This document shows, one piece after another, positions 53,824 to 60,854 of a DNA stretch of 64,000 nucleotides. Below the pieces are notes generated by a model. That model was not told the origin of the DNA, did no database searches, and saw only the letters and a list, made by a program, of their open reading frames with translations. The DNA is from Pseudomonas cremoris. GTDB lineage: Bacteria; Pseudomonadota; Gammaproteobacteria; Pseudomonadales; Pseudomonadaceae. The stretch covers positions 310,001-374,000 of the forward strand of contig NZ_JAAXCY010000005.1 of assembly GCF_014230465.1 (NCBI RefSeq). Reading direction: 5' to 3'. Numbering within the stretch: the stretch's first letter is position 1; every line of letters begins with the position of its first letter. The translations under genes and the position numbers were made by a program.

Positions 53824-55215
53824 CTAGGGTTCCATTTGTCGCTGGATTCTTCGGCCGAGCCAGCGAACCACGGTGACGGCTTTGCTGTTGCCGATCGCCT
53901 TGTAGCGGGGGCCGTCCGGGCATTCGCTCGCTGGCTTGCCGCGCCATGGGATCAGGGTGTAGTCGTCGGCCATGCCCTGGAGGCGTTCGCATTCGACGGG
54001 AGTGAGGCGGCGCACCGCTGAGCCAGCCTGAATGGCCTGCACCTCCGCGCGGGCCTCAAGCGTGTAAGAGTAATCGGCCTGCACGCCAACACCATCTGGT
54101 TCACTAGCTGGGTTCGCGCGCATCGTGCCGGCCTGGATCGCATGCGTTTCGACATTCGGCCCTAAAGCTGAGTTTGTGTTGTCCAATTGTTCGCCGTAGT
54201 TGCTGGTCCCCGTTTGCGCGACCTCGCGGCAGTACAGGACGTTCTCTTGGCCATTGTTACGACCGTGGGTGTGCGCCTGGTCGGACTGAACGTAAGGATC
54301 TTGCGTACCGTGTACTACAAAGGCTTCGCTTTCGAAGTCCATCCTTCCGCTGGCGCTGGCGCATGCGTTTCGAGCCGGTGCTACATCAATTGGTCCGCGG
54401 GTATCGTTCCCGCCGAAGACAAGCAGATGTCCGGCCTGTGCCTGGTTGTCATCTGCACCGCATGTTCCAACACCTCTTGCGGTTAAGGCTGCGACTGGTT
54501 CGCCATGAAATTGAGAGCCGAAAGAAGCTGTTCCGGTAACGTCCTGCACCTGGATTCGGCGCGGCGCAGTATCCCGGCGCACGCCTTCGCGCTCAAAAAG
54601 TACCTCGGTGGGATCGAACCCGTCTCGAGCACTTGCGACAACGAACACACGGCGGCGTCGTTGGGCCAAGCCGAAATATTGGGCGTCCAGGACCCGCCAT
54701 GCGATTGTTCTTTTGGGTCCATACACACAACCAGCGTCCTGCCATTTTTTCCTTGGAGGCTGCAACTCGCAGTCTTCCCCAGCAAGCGCGCCAAGAAAGC
54801 ATCCGAAGGCGTTCCCTTTGTCGCTGAGGACGCCGGGGACATTTTCCCAGACGATGACGCTGGCGGGCCTTCGCTGGCCGGCTCGAACATAGTCAACTGC
54901 ATCTGCAAGCTCCACGTATTTGATGGTGAGGGCGCCGCGCGGGTCGGTGAGGCCTTCGCGCATACCGGCGACCGAGAAGGCCTGGCACGGGGTGCCGCCG
55001 ACCAGCACGTCCGGCGCAGGGATCTTGCCGGCCAGTACTAGGGCGGCCAGCTTTGTCATGTCGCCATGGTTTAGAACGTCGGGGTAGTGGTGGGCCAGGA
55101 CCGCCGAGGGGAACGGCTCAATCTCGGCGAACCAGGCGGCGCGCATGCCCAGCGGGTTCCAGGCCTGTGTCGCGGCTTCGATGCCGCTGCACACGCTTCC
55201 GTAAGTGATAGGCAT
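53824..55215 (-). CDS. Phage C5-cytosine DNA methyltransferase
   Basis: The 463-aa protein has the ordered C5 motifs: I (Y-G-S-V-C-S-G-I-E-A-A), IV with catalytic C77 (G-G-T-P-C-Q-A-F-S), VI (E124-N-V), VIII (Q-R-R-R-R-V-F-V-V), IX (R-R-L-T-P-V-E-C-E-R-L-Q-G) and X (Y-K-A-I-G-N-S-K-A-V). A long variable region between VIII and IX would be the target recognition domain. ATG 55215 has GGAG 7 nt upstream; a TTG 6 nt earlier is less likely. No restriction enzyme gene is next to it, so it is probably an orphan methylase protecting phage DNA. Confidence 0.93.
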   Translation of the reverse strand: MPITYGSVCSGIEAATQAWNPLGMRAAWFAEIEPFPSAVLAHHYPDVLNHGDMTKLAALVLAGKIPAPDVLVGGTPCQAFSVAGMREGLTDPRGALTIKYVELADAVDYVRAGQRRPASVIVWENVPGVLSDKGNAFGCFLGALAGEDCELQPPRKKWQDAGCVYGPKRTIAWRVLDAQYFGLAQRRRRVFVVASARDGFDPTEVLFEREGVRRDTAPRRIQVQDVTGTASFGSQFHGEPVAALTARGVGTCGADDNQAQAGHLLVFGGNDTRGPIDVAPARNACASASGRMDFESEAFVVHGTQDPYVQSDQAHTHGRNNGQENVLYCREVAQTGTSNYGEQLDNTNSALGPNVETHAIQAGTMRANPASEPDGVGVQADYSYTLEARAEVQAIQAGSAVRRLTPVECERLQGMADDYTLIPWRGKPASECPDGPRYKAIGNSKAVTVVRWLGRRIQRQMEP

Positions 55216-55266
55216 ACTCAAACTCCGCTGGTATATTTCGCCGATTATTAATAGTTGGTGATCTGC

Positions 55267-55923
55267 ATGGAACGCTTGAAAAGATCAATTTTTAGCTTTT
55301 GGTTTTTATTGGTTTGCATAGTGTTTGTAAGCGCTTTTTTTGCTTCTTATTATTATTGGGAAACATTCGGCAGCCAACGCTCTTCAAACTCGTCAGATTG
55401 GTCCGCATTTGGTAGTTACTTTGGTGGCGTATTCGGTCCGCTAATATCCTTTTGCACTCTTCTCGCCGTTCTAAAAACGGTTTACTTGCAGAGAGAGCTG
55501 CTTAGTGCGCAGAAAGAAGAGTTTCGCTTTATTAATAGCATTCAAGCTAAGACCCTTGCTTCCCAGTCGGAGCAGTTAGCCCTGGCAAAGTCAGAGTCTC
55601 AGCAGTCGGAAATTCAGGCCTATCAGACATCTCAGATTAATTTAGTCGAGATGTTTATGGAGCACCAGCGTCGAATAGCTGATAACTTAGAAGTGCAAAT
55701 ATCTTCAACTAAAGTGGCTGCGTTGCCTTACGATCAAAAGAGTGCTGCATTGAAGAATCTTCAACAAATGAAGATTAAGGCGAATAACGCGGCAAATGCT
55801 CTGCTAGTTTTGGCGCTTGAAATTTCAGTAACGCAGTTTACCGATGTAGTAAAAATCAAGGGGCTTCTTGCTCAGAAACTGCCTAGCATTCTGGATTTAG
55901 AAATGCCCTCATCCGATGAGTAG
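55267..55923 (+). CDS. Two-TM coiled-coil protein A (AT-rich cluster, gene 1)
   Basis: The 218-aa protein has two membrane helices (about 10-31 and 52-72) split by a short polar loop ending D-W45-S-A-F-G-S-Y-F-G-G-V-F-G-P, then a long glutamine- and serine-rich helical tail likely to form a coiled coil. The next two genes share the same module, and the block resembles the N-terminus of putative phage abortive infection (AbiC-like) proteins as I remember them. It is on the plus strand, opposite to the flanking early genes, 51 bp from the divergent methyltransferase. The ribosome site is weak. Confidence 0.75.
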   Translation: MERLKRSIFSFWFLLVCIVFVSAFFASYYYWETFGSQRSSNSSDWSAFGSYFGGVFGPLISFCTLLAVLKTVYLQRELLSAQKEEFRFINSIQAKTLASQSEQLALAKSESQQSEIQAYQTSQINLVEMFMEHQRRIADNLEVQISSTKVAALPYDQKSAALKNLQQMKIKANNAANALLVLALEISVTQFTDVVKIKGLLAQKLPSILDLEMPSSDE

Positions 55924-56165
55924 AAACTTAGAGGTGCAACGCCCGCCGGCTGGCATGATTCGTTAATTTGGGCTATTGATTTCCACTCAGCAAAAAACCG
56001 AACGGTGGCAGCTATGAACGCAAAGCCCGATGTTTGCCTGATCTGACCCCGGGCGCTTATTGCTTGCGAGCTAGCGTCAGCTTGGTCAAAAGAGTTTCAT
56101 AAGCGTATAGGTGGCGTTTCAGAAATGAGTAGGGTAGGGTCTTAGGTTTTAGCAAGGGAACGTAA
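55924..56165. other. 242-bp gap between cluster genes 1 and 2
   Basis: No gene is supported here. The first half (to about 56060) is GC-richer than the genes on either side, looking like a boundary between two separately acquired pieces. AGGGAA lies 6 nt before the next ATG. Gene 2 probably has its own promoter here, but I cannot point to clear hexamers. Confidence 0.4.
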
Positions 56166-56978
56166 ATGGCACAGATGAAAGGGCTTGATAAAGGTTTGCT
56201 TTTACTAGCATTTTTTGCACTATTAGCAATCGCCAGTGTTACCATTATATACATTTCAGAGTTTTCCGCTAATGTTTTAACTGATCAAGAAAAGTGGGGT
56301 CAGTTTGGCGATTACTTTGGTGGTGTTTTAAATCCGATATTATCTTTTTTTGCTTTTGTAGCGATTCTTTATACTCTGCGAATTCAGGTTGCAGCTAATG
56401 AAGAAGGGGAGCAAAGATATGAAGAACAACTGAGAGAGCAGCGGTTGTTTCAGCTTATTGGGTTGATGAGTCAGACTGGAGTCAATACCAAAATTTTGAA
56501 TATTGGTGGTTTTGGTGATTTTACTGGGCATCAAGCACAGCACCACGCTTTCGGTAGACTATCAGAGTCACTTGCTGCACGTGCAACCTGGGAGTTCATT
56601 CCTGCGCGATCTCACATAGAGACATTTGAAGCGCTAGAGAAAAAATATAAGGAGTGGAGAGTACACTATTGGCCTATAGTGGGTTTTTACATAGACTCCA
56701 TTTTTTTGGTTCTTGAATTTATTTTAAAAGAAGAAGCAAATAAAAAATTTCAAGAGTTTGCTTTGGAGGCGCTGCGAGTTCAATTATCTGAGAGTGAACG
56801 GCTACTTTTATGGTATTCGGCAATGTTCACGGCTAGACGTGTTGGCTACTTGGAGCCACTGCTTCGGTCAGGCTTTATTGATGATCAAGATGGTTCTCTT
56901 AATGATCCGATAAAGCCTTTTCGGAACGATATGCTGACTTGCAGCTTATTGTGGTCTAACTCTCAGCTGGAGAAATGA
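56166..56978 (+). CDS. Two-TM putative abortive-infection protein B (gene 2)
   Basis: The 270-aa protein opens with two membrane helices (about 9-31 and 51-72) and the shared block K-W44-G-Q-F-G-D-Y-F-G-G-V-L-N-P-I-L-S-F, followed by a charged helix and a cytoplasmic helical domain (about 95-265). This arrangement is that of the putative phage abortive infection (putAbiC-type) family, by memory. The gene is strongly AT-rich. Of the three it is the best match to a known Abi-like family. An anti-phage role is inferred, not shown. Confidence 0.78.
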   Translation: MAQMKGLDKGLLLLAFFALLAIASVTIIYISEFSANVLTDQEKWGQFGDYFGGVLNPILSFFAFVAILYTLRIQVAANEEGEQRYEEQLREQRLFQLIGLMSQTGVNTKILNIGGFGDFTGHQAQHHAFGRLSESLAARATWEFIPARSHIETFEALEKKYKEWRVHYWPIVGFYIDSIFLVLEFILKEEANKKFQEFALEALRVQLSESERLLLWYSAMFTARRVGYLEPLLRSGFIDDQDGSLNDPIKPFRNDMLTCSLLWSNSQLEK

Positions 56979-57099
56979 TCCGCCGAATTTTAATTTTAGT
57001 TGAATTAGTGTTCAGAATACTTTGTCATTCGATGATGGCAATTTTGTTAGAGTTACGGTCTTACGGGCGACCTTTATGGAGCCGGATACGGAGCTTAAG

Positions 57100-57795
57100 A
57101 TGGCAAAGAAATTGGAGTTTTGGGGAGCCTTGGGTACCGTAGGTTATTTACTATTAATCGTAGTGGCGGTAGCCCTAAAGTTCGAAGATTTTCAACAACT
57201 AAAGCTGAATGAGCTTGGTGATTTTCTTGCAGGAGTTTTCGGACCTGTCGCATTTCTTTGGCTGGTATTGGGGTTTCTGCAGCAAGGTCGAGAACTTAAA
57301 CTGAGTACTGATGCATTGAGGTTGCAAGCAGAGGAGCTTAAGCGTTCTGTGGAGCAGCAATCTATTATGGCAACTGCGGCTGTTCAGCAAATAGCGTCTC
57401 AAAAGGCGGCACTGCAGTTGCAGGAACAAGAGATCGAACGATCTTTGTCAGCTATATTTTCTGCTTCGACCGGATCCAGACAAGGAGTGCCTGAAGGAAT
57501 AAAAACTAGTGTCTACTTTCAGAATACCGGTTTTGAGGCTAGAGAAATTAATGTTGTATTTGAGCCTCCCATTGGTAGCATTAGCTCCGTTAGCTTAGGG
57601 AAGCTCACAAAAGGCTCTAGGAGTAACATTATAGATTTCATATTCCCAACTTCCTCCGAAGACAGGGTTGGGCAATGCTTGATTAACTATCTAAGGTCGG
57701 ATGGGAGAAGGGTTTCCGAGGAATTTACATACTCAATACCTACAGATAATCCTTTCGTGTTTATAGAGAGAAGGATTGAGTTGGTAGATGATTAG
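57100..57795 (+). CDS. Two-TM protein C with beta-rich tail (gene 3)
   Basis: The 231-aa protein has TM1 (about 9-27) and TM2 (41-60) around L-N-E-L-G-D-F-L-A-G-V-F-G-P, a diverged copy of the block in genes 1 and 2, then a coiled coil (65-125) and a beta-rich C-terminal domain (about 135-225) that looks Ig-like. I chose ATG 57100 because GGAG ends 6 nt upstream; an ATG at 57076 lacks a ribosome site. It ends 19 bp from a convergent prophage gene. Confidence 0.72.
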   Translation: MAKKLEFWGALGTVGYLLLIVVAVALKFEDFQQLKLNELGDFLAGVFGPVAFLWLVLGFLQQGRELKLSTDALRLQAEELKRSVEQQSIMATAAVQQIASQKAALQLQEQEIERSLSAIFSASTGSRQGVPEGIKTSVYFQNTGFEAREINVVFEPPIGSISSVSLGKLTKGSRSNIIDFIFPTSSEDRVGQCLINYLRSDGRRVSEEFTYSIPTDNPFVFIERRIELVDD

Positions 57796-57814
57796 TTCGT
57801 CCGAAGTACGCCGC

Positions 57815-58099
57815 TCATGAAGACCACCCTTCGATGTTGACCTTTTTACCATCGGCGCGGGCCTCCAGCAGCTGGGCGCGGTTGATCGCTGCCTTCCAGG
57901 TGAAGCACATGCCCATAACCTTGCCCGTGGAGCGCTCCACTACGTAATAGGCCCCGCGGCCCTTATTGACTACTTGGAAGCGAACCCCTTGAGCGGGCTG
58001 CTCTATACCGATCAAGGCGTACATCTCGCTGGTGGCAATGGTTGCGCGCACACGGAGAGCCGCGAGCCCTTCGGCACGCTCTTGAATTGATTGGGGCAT
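57815..58099 (-). CDS. Hypothetical prophage protein (94 aa)
   Basis: The 94-aa protein has no family I can name. It is soluble, with an N-terminal helix and a beta-rich middle (G-V-R-F-Q-V-V-N-K-G-R-G-A-Y-Y-V-V-E-R). GAGGAAAA precedes the ATG at 58099; the longer frame reads back into the LuxR-like gene. It belongs to the leftward early genes. Confidence 0.65.
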   Translation of the reverse strand: MPQSIQERAEGLAALRVRATIATSEMYALIGIEQPAQGVRFQVVNKGRGAYYVVERSTGKVMGMCFTWKAAINRAQLLEARADGKKVNIEGWSS

Positions 58100-58121
58100 A
58101 TCATTTTCCTCGGTGTTTGAG

Positions 58122-58505
58122 TTAAGCGAGCAGCATCGGTTGTTCGGCGCGGCGTACCATCCTGACTTCTGCCGTACGGCGTTCTGGTACCCGGCGGTCA
58201 CGACGCATTGACTCGTCACCGATCATTGCTTGCATGGCGATCAGCGCCGCCAACACGAAGCACATGGGCGAGATGATCTGGCGACGCATAGCCTCGGCAA
58301 TCATGGCGGTCTGGCGGGTAACGCCGAGCTTGAACATGGCACAGGAAAGGCGCTTCGCTACAGTGCAGGCTTTCACGTCGAACTGGCGGGCAATCTCTTT
58401 GGCCGTCATGCCCTGGGCGGCGGCCAATAGGTACTGAAGCTCTTTGGGCGCAAGGCCTCTACCGAGGTGACCCTTCCATGCGCCGCAGGTAATTTCTCTG
58501 TCCAT
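58122..58505 (-). CDS. LuxR-type HTH small regulator
   Basis: The 127-aa protein has a LuxR/GerE helix-turn-helix at about 18-70: L-A-P-K-E-L-Q-Y-L-L-A-A-A-Q-G-M-T-A-K-E-I-A, then V-K-A-C-T-V-A-K-R-L. There is no receiver or autoinducer domain. Such small proteins are common in Pseudomonas prophages. The C-terminal 40 residues are basic and of unknown role. It lies 22 bp upstream of the 94-aa gene. Confidence 0.8.
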   Translation of the reverse strand: MDREITCGAWKGHLGRGLAPKELQYLLAAAQGMTAKEIARQFDVKACTVAKRLSCAMFKLGVTRQTAMIAEAMRRQIISPMCFVLAALIAMQAMIGDESMRRDRRVPERRTAEVRMVRRAEQPMLLA

Positions 58506-58621
58506 TTGGAATTCTCGGTGTGATCAATGGATGGCCAGCGGCCAGCTCACCACTGCCCAGGTGACGGGCTTTGCGCTAGGCTGAGCGCTCTGACACATCA
58601 CAACCTGCAAAGGAGGGCGAA

Positions 58622-58858
58622 TTGCGCATGCGCAAGTTCAAGTTGAAGTTCAAATACGACGCGGACGACATGAATCCGAAGACTCTTGAGACCGACCGGT
58701 CGATCAAGGTAGGGGACGCCGTGGAGCTTGAGGACGGGTTCTGGTATGGCGTTATGGAGATTCGAATTCTGAAGCGAGATATTCAGCTAATTCTTTCGAA
58801 ATCGTCTCAAGATGCTGAGGAGGCAAAGCTTGTAATGATGCAGTTATTGTCCGACTGA
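58622..58858 (+). CDS. Hypothetical prophage protein (78 aa)
   Basis: The 78-aa protein is basic at the N-terminus (K-F-K-L-K-F-K) and otherwise not recognisable. A perfect AGGAGG ends 5 nt before a TTG at 58622, and an ATG in the same frame follows at 58628 (11 nt from the site); the TTG is favoured by spacing. It is on the plus strand amid leftward genes. Confidence 0.6.
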   Translation: MRMRKFKLKFKYDADDMNPKTLETDRSIKVGDAVELEDGFWYGVMEIRILKRDIQLILSKSSQDAEEAKLVMMQLLSD

Positions 58859-58874
58859 GAACTACAGTTGCGAA

Positions 58875-59048
58875 CTAAAGGCAGTTCTGTTTTTCGATGT
58901 CGCGGGTTGGGTGCATTAAGTGGAGTTTCGTCTTCAAGCCTGGATCTCCCTGACACGCCAAGGTCATGAGGGCCGCCTCAATTTTCCTTTGTAACGACGG
59001 AGTTGAAACCCGAGGTTCGGTAATGTTTGTGCCTTCTGGCTGTTGCAT
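58875..59048 (-). CDS. Hypothetical prophage protein (57 aa)
   Basis: The 57-aa frame is supported mainly by GAGGAG 7 nt before the ATG at 59048 and by being the first gene downstream of the leftward repressor-controlled promoter at 59299-59327. No family is recognised. An ATG 21 nt upstream is possible but its ribosome site is worse. Confidence 0.45.
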   Translation of the reverse strand: MQQPEGTNITEPRVSTPSLQRKIEAALMTLACQGDPGLKTKLHLMHPTRDIEKQNCL

Positions 59049-59298
59049 TTCGACACTCCTCTTAGTCATCCCAAAGCACCCTCGCAAGAAGGTGCTTCAG
59101 TGATGCGCTTCGCCTGCACCCGCTACTGGCGTCGGTCACAGGCACAATCAAATTGTTCTTCCAACCGCGGCTTGCCCCGCTGGATAACTGTCTTGGTGAT
59201 TTACGCTGCACACCCGGGTCAGTTGCCAACCCTCTGAACCGTTAAGGCCGGTTCATCGCTGCCTACCATCTGGCCGGTTTCTATCCGGCGATGAGGCA

Positions 59299-59327
59299 AA
59301 TTTAGCTATAAGCTAAATTCTAGTCAA
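59299..59327 (-). promoter_or_regulatory. Leftward early promoter (PL-like)
   Basis: On the minus strand TTGACT (59327-59322), a 17-bp spacer and TAAATT (59304-59299) form a good sigma-70 promoter. Operator A overlies the spacer and -10; operator B abuts the -35. It would transcribe the leftward early genes. The rightward promoter has the same layout. Confidence 0.82.
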
Positions 59328-59363
59328 TAGCTCAGAGCTAAATAAAATTAGCTATGTGCAAAA
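59299..59363. promoter_or_regulatory. Left repressor operators A, B, C
   Basis: Operator A (59301-59317) is a perfect TTTAGC-TATAA-GCTAAA. B (59326-59342) is AATAGC-TCAGA-GCTAAA. C (59347-59363) is ATTAGC-TATGT-GCAAAA and is the weakest. Starts are 25 and 21 bp apart, near two helical turns, as expected for cooperative repressor dimers. This is the left half of the operator set around the repressor gene. Confidence 0.82.
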
Positions 59364-59385
59364 AAGCCCGCACATGGCGGGCTTC
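59360..59385 (-). terminator. Terminator of the repressor gene
   Basis: On the minus strand AAGCCCGC-CATGT-GCGGGCTTTTTT is an 8-bp stem with a T-run, 20 nt past the repressor stop. It separates repressor transcription from the PL-like promoter just downstream. Confidence 0.88.
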
Positions 59386-59404
59386 TTAATTTAGCTGACG
59401 GGTA

Positions 59405-60139
59405 TTATCGCGCGTACATTCCCCACCAAAAAACGTGGCCGAGAATGCTTATCTGCTCATCGTGCAATTGCTGGTAGCTGTAGTCTTCATCGGGATGTTC
59501 ATCTCGATTGAAGCTGCGCATTCGCATGCCCGTGGGAAGCCGGTAGAGTTGTTTCACACGCAACTGACCGTTGTGATTGATTGCATATAGATCGCCGTCT
59601 ACGACCTCGGCGAGAGCTGTGCTGCCAATATTCACTCCCACAATGGCACCGTCCCTGAGCACTGGCAGCATGCTATTGCCTCTGACGGTGACACATCTCG
59701 CTTTGTCGAACTGCACACCATTCTGGCGAAGGCTGCGCTTGTCGAATCGAAGGCTTGATTTCTCGCCTTCTTCAATAACAAAGCGGCCTGATCCGGCTGC
59801 AAGCTCTACCTCGCGCAGATATGGAACTGAAATTTCATCATTCTCTAGTGGGGTACCGTCATCCCACAGACGTATCTCCTGCAATCCTGAATGACCAGGA
59901 TCTCCAGTCAGCGCTTTCCCTGGGGCGTAACCCTGGAGCGAGTCGAACCAGCCAGGATCCAATCCTTCCAAGCGCTCAATGCGTCGAGCGACTTCATCGC
60001 CGATGTTCTTGGAAGTTTTGTCCGAAAGGACCTGGCTCAAGTGAGCAGGACTCATTTCCCAGCGCGCCGCGCACGAGGCTTTTTTCTGCTTACCAATAAG
60101 GGTTCGCAGATTTCGCTTTCTGATTTCGTAGATATCCAT
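59405..60139 (-). CDS. LexA/CI-type self-cleaving phage repressor
   Basis: The 244-aa protein has an N-terminal helix-turn-helix (about 10-60) and a C-terminal S24 peptidase domain with the A115-G116 cleavage site (L-A-A-G-S-G-R-F), nucleophile S156 (R-G-N-S-M-L-P) and lysine K196 (L-R-V-K-Q-L-Y). RecA-stimulated self-cleavage would induce the prophage. ATG 60139 is chosen as the family start (M-D-I-Y-E-I-R); a GTG at 60184 with AAGGA upstream would add 15 residues. The flanking TTTAGC-N5-GCTAAA operators are probably its binding sites. Confidence 0.92.
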   Translation of the reverse strand: MDIYEIRKRNLRTLIGKQKKASCAARWEMSPAHLSQVLSDKTSKNIGDEVARRIERLEGLDPGWFDSLQGYAPGKALTGDPGHSGLQEIRLWDDGTPLENDEISVPYLREVELAAGSGRFVIEEGEKSSLRFDKRSLRQNGVQFDKARCVTVRGNSMLPVLRDGAIVGVNIGSTALAEVVDGDLYAINHNGQLRVKQLYRLPTGMRMRSFNRDEHPDEDYSYQQLHDEQISILGHVFWWGMYAR

Positions 60140-60158
60140 GTGCCAAAGGTTGCCACCA

Positions 60159-60224
60159 TTTAGCGCATTGCTAAATATGCTCACAGCTAAATTATCCTTG
60201 CTGAAAATGTAGCCCTAAGCTAAA
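60159..60224. promoter_or_regulatory. Right repressor operators D, E, F
   Basis: D (60159-60175) is a perfect TTTAGC-GCATT-GCTAAA just upstream of the repressor gene. E (60175-60191) is ATATGC-TCACA-GCTAAA. F (60208-60224) is TGTAGC-CCTAA-GCTAAA and lies over the rightward promoter. All keep the GCTAAA half. This set separates the repressor from the Cro/YdaS-like gene. Confidence 0.82.
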
Positions 60225-60226
60225 TT
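60198..60226 (+). promoter_or_regulatory. Rightward early promoter (PR-like)
   Basis: TTGCTG (60198-60203), a 17-bp spacer and TAAATT (60221-60226) have the same design as the leftward promoter, with operator F placed over spacer and -10 just as operator A is there. It lies 28 bp before the Cro/YdaS-like ATG. Confidence 0.82.
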
Positions 60227-60254
60227 TCTCGCCGTATTAAACGGAGAGGTACCT

Positions 60255-60491
60255 ATGAATGACCATCTACGGGGATGGCTCGCCCGCAAGACCGCCGAGG
60301 AGCGTGAAGCCACAGCCAAGAAGGCTGGAACCACAGTTGGGCATCTTCGGCAATTGGCGGGCGGGCACCGGCAAGCTTCAGCTGATCTTGCTGAGCGCCT
60401 TCAGGACGCCTCATCGGGAGAAATAACAATCGCCGGGCTTCGGCCTGACCTGATTCCAATTGCTCGAAAAGTGCTACTCGGCGCGCACTGA
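60255..60491 (+). CDS. Cro/YdaS-like HTH protein
   Basis: The 78-aa protein has a helix-turn-helix in residues 12-45 (E-A-T-A-K-K-A-G-T-T-V-G-H-L-R-Q-L-A-G-G) like the YdaS/Cro phage regulators. It is divergent from the repressor and the first gene behind the rightward promoter, the classical place of cro. AGAGGT precedes the ATG. Switching lysis versus lysogeny is the likely role. Confidence 0.85.
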   Translation: MNDHLRGWLARKTAEEREATAKKAGTTVGHLRQLAGGHRQASADLAERLQDASSGEITIAGLRPDLIPIARKVLLGAH

Positions 60492-60574
60492 TTACTGGCA
60501 ATTATCCAGCCGAACACGCCGCGACATCAGTGCTTTGCATTAGCTGTTCAGGCATCCAGTACCCAGTGTGTAGA

Positions 60575-60602
60575 CATAAAAAAACCGCCTGGCAGGGCGG
60601 CT
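60575..60602 (-). terminator. Leftward-facing terminator
   Basis: On the minus strand CCGCC-CTGCCA-GGCGG is followed by seven Ts. There is no leftward gene just upstream, so it may stop stray transcription from the right entering the immunity region. On the plus strand there is no T-run. Confidence 0.5.
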
Positions 60603-60629
60603 TAGTACAACTTTATTCCGAGGTCGATA

Positions 60630-60854
60630 ATGATCAAAAACAACCCCCCAGTCAATAGTTCTGGCGATGTCACGACACTTCCCGGCGAGCCCGAAAAGGT
60701 GTCACGACACACCGTCACCAACCAATTCGCAGCGATGAATGCCGCCTTGATGATCAGCGGCCAGTATTCGCGCGCTTCCAAGTCCCAACTGCGCCGGGAA
60801 TGCCTCGATTACTTGAAGGCATCCCTGGCTCCTGCCCAGGATGTTCCTGCATGA
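60630..60854 (+). CDS. Hypothetical prophage protein (74 aa)
   Basis: The 74-aa protein has no family I can name; the C-terminal half is helical (S-Q-L-R-R-E-C-L-D-Y-L-K-A). Its stop overlaps the next ATG by 4 nt, so it belongs to the replication operon. Confidence 0.7.
   Translation: MIKNNPPVNSSGDVTTLPGEPEKVSRHTVTNQFAAMNAALMISGQYSRASKSQLRRECLDYLKASLAPAQDVPA

Noticed and set aside
53824..55215. Complete restriction-modification system
   Set aside because: No nuclease gene lies beside the methyltransferase; the neighbours are membrane proteins, so it is called an orphan methylase.
56057..56254. A 65-codon minus-strand frame across the start of cluster gene 2
   Set aside because: It overlaps the well-supported start of the plus-strand gene and has no ribosome site or family.
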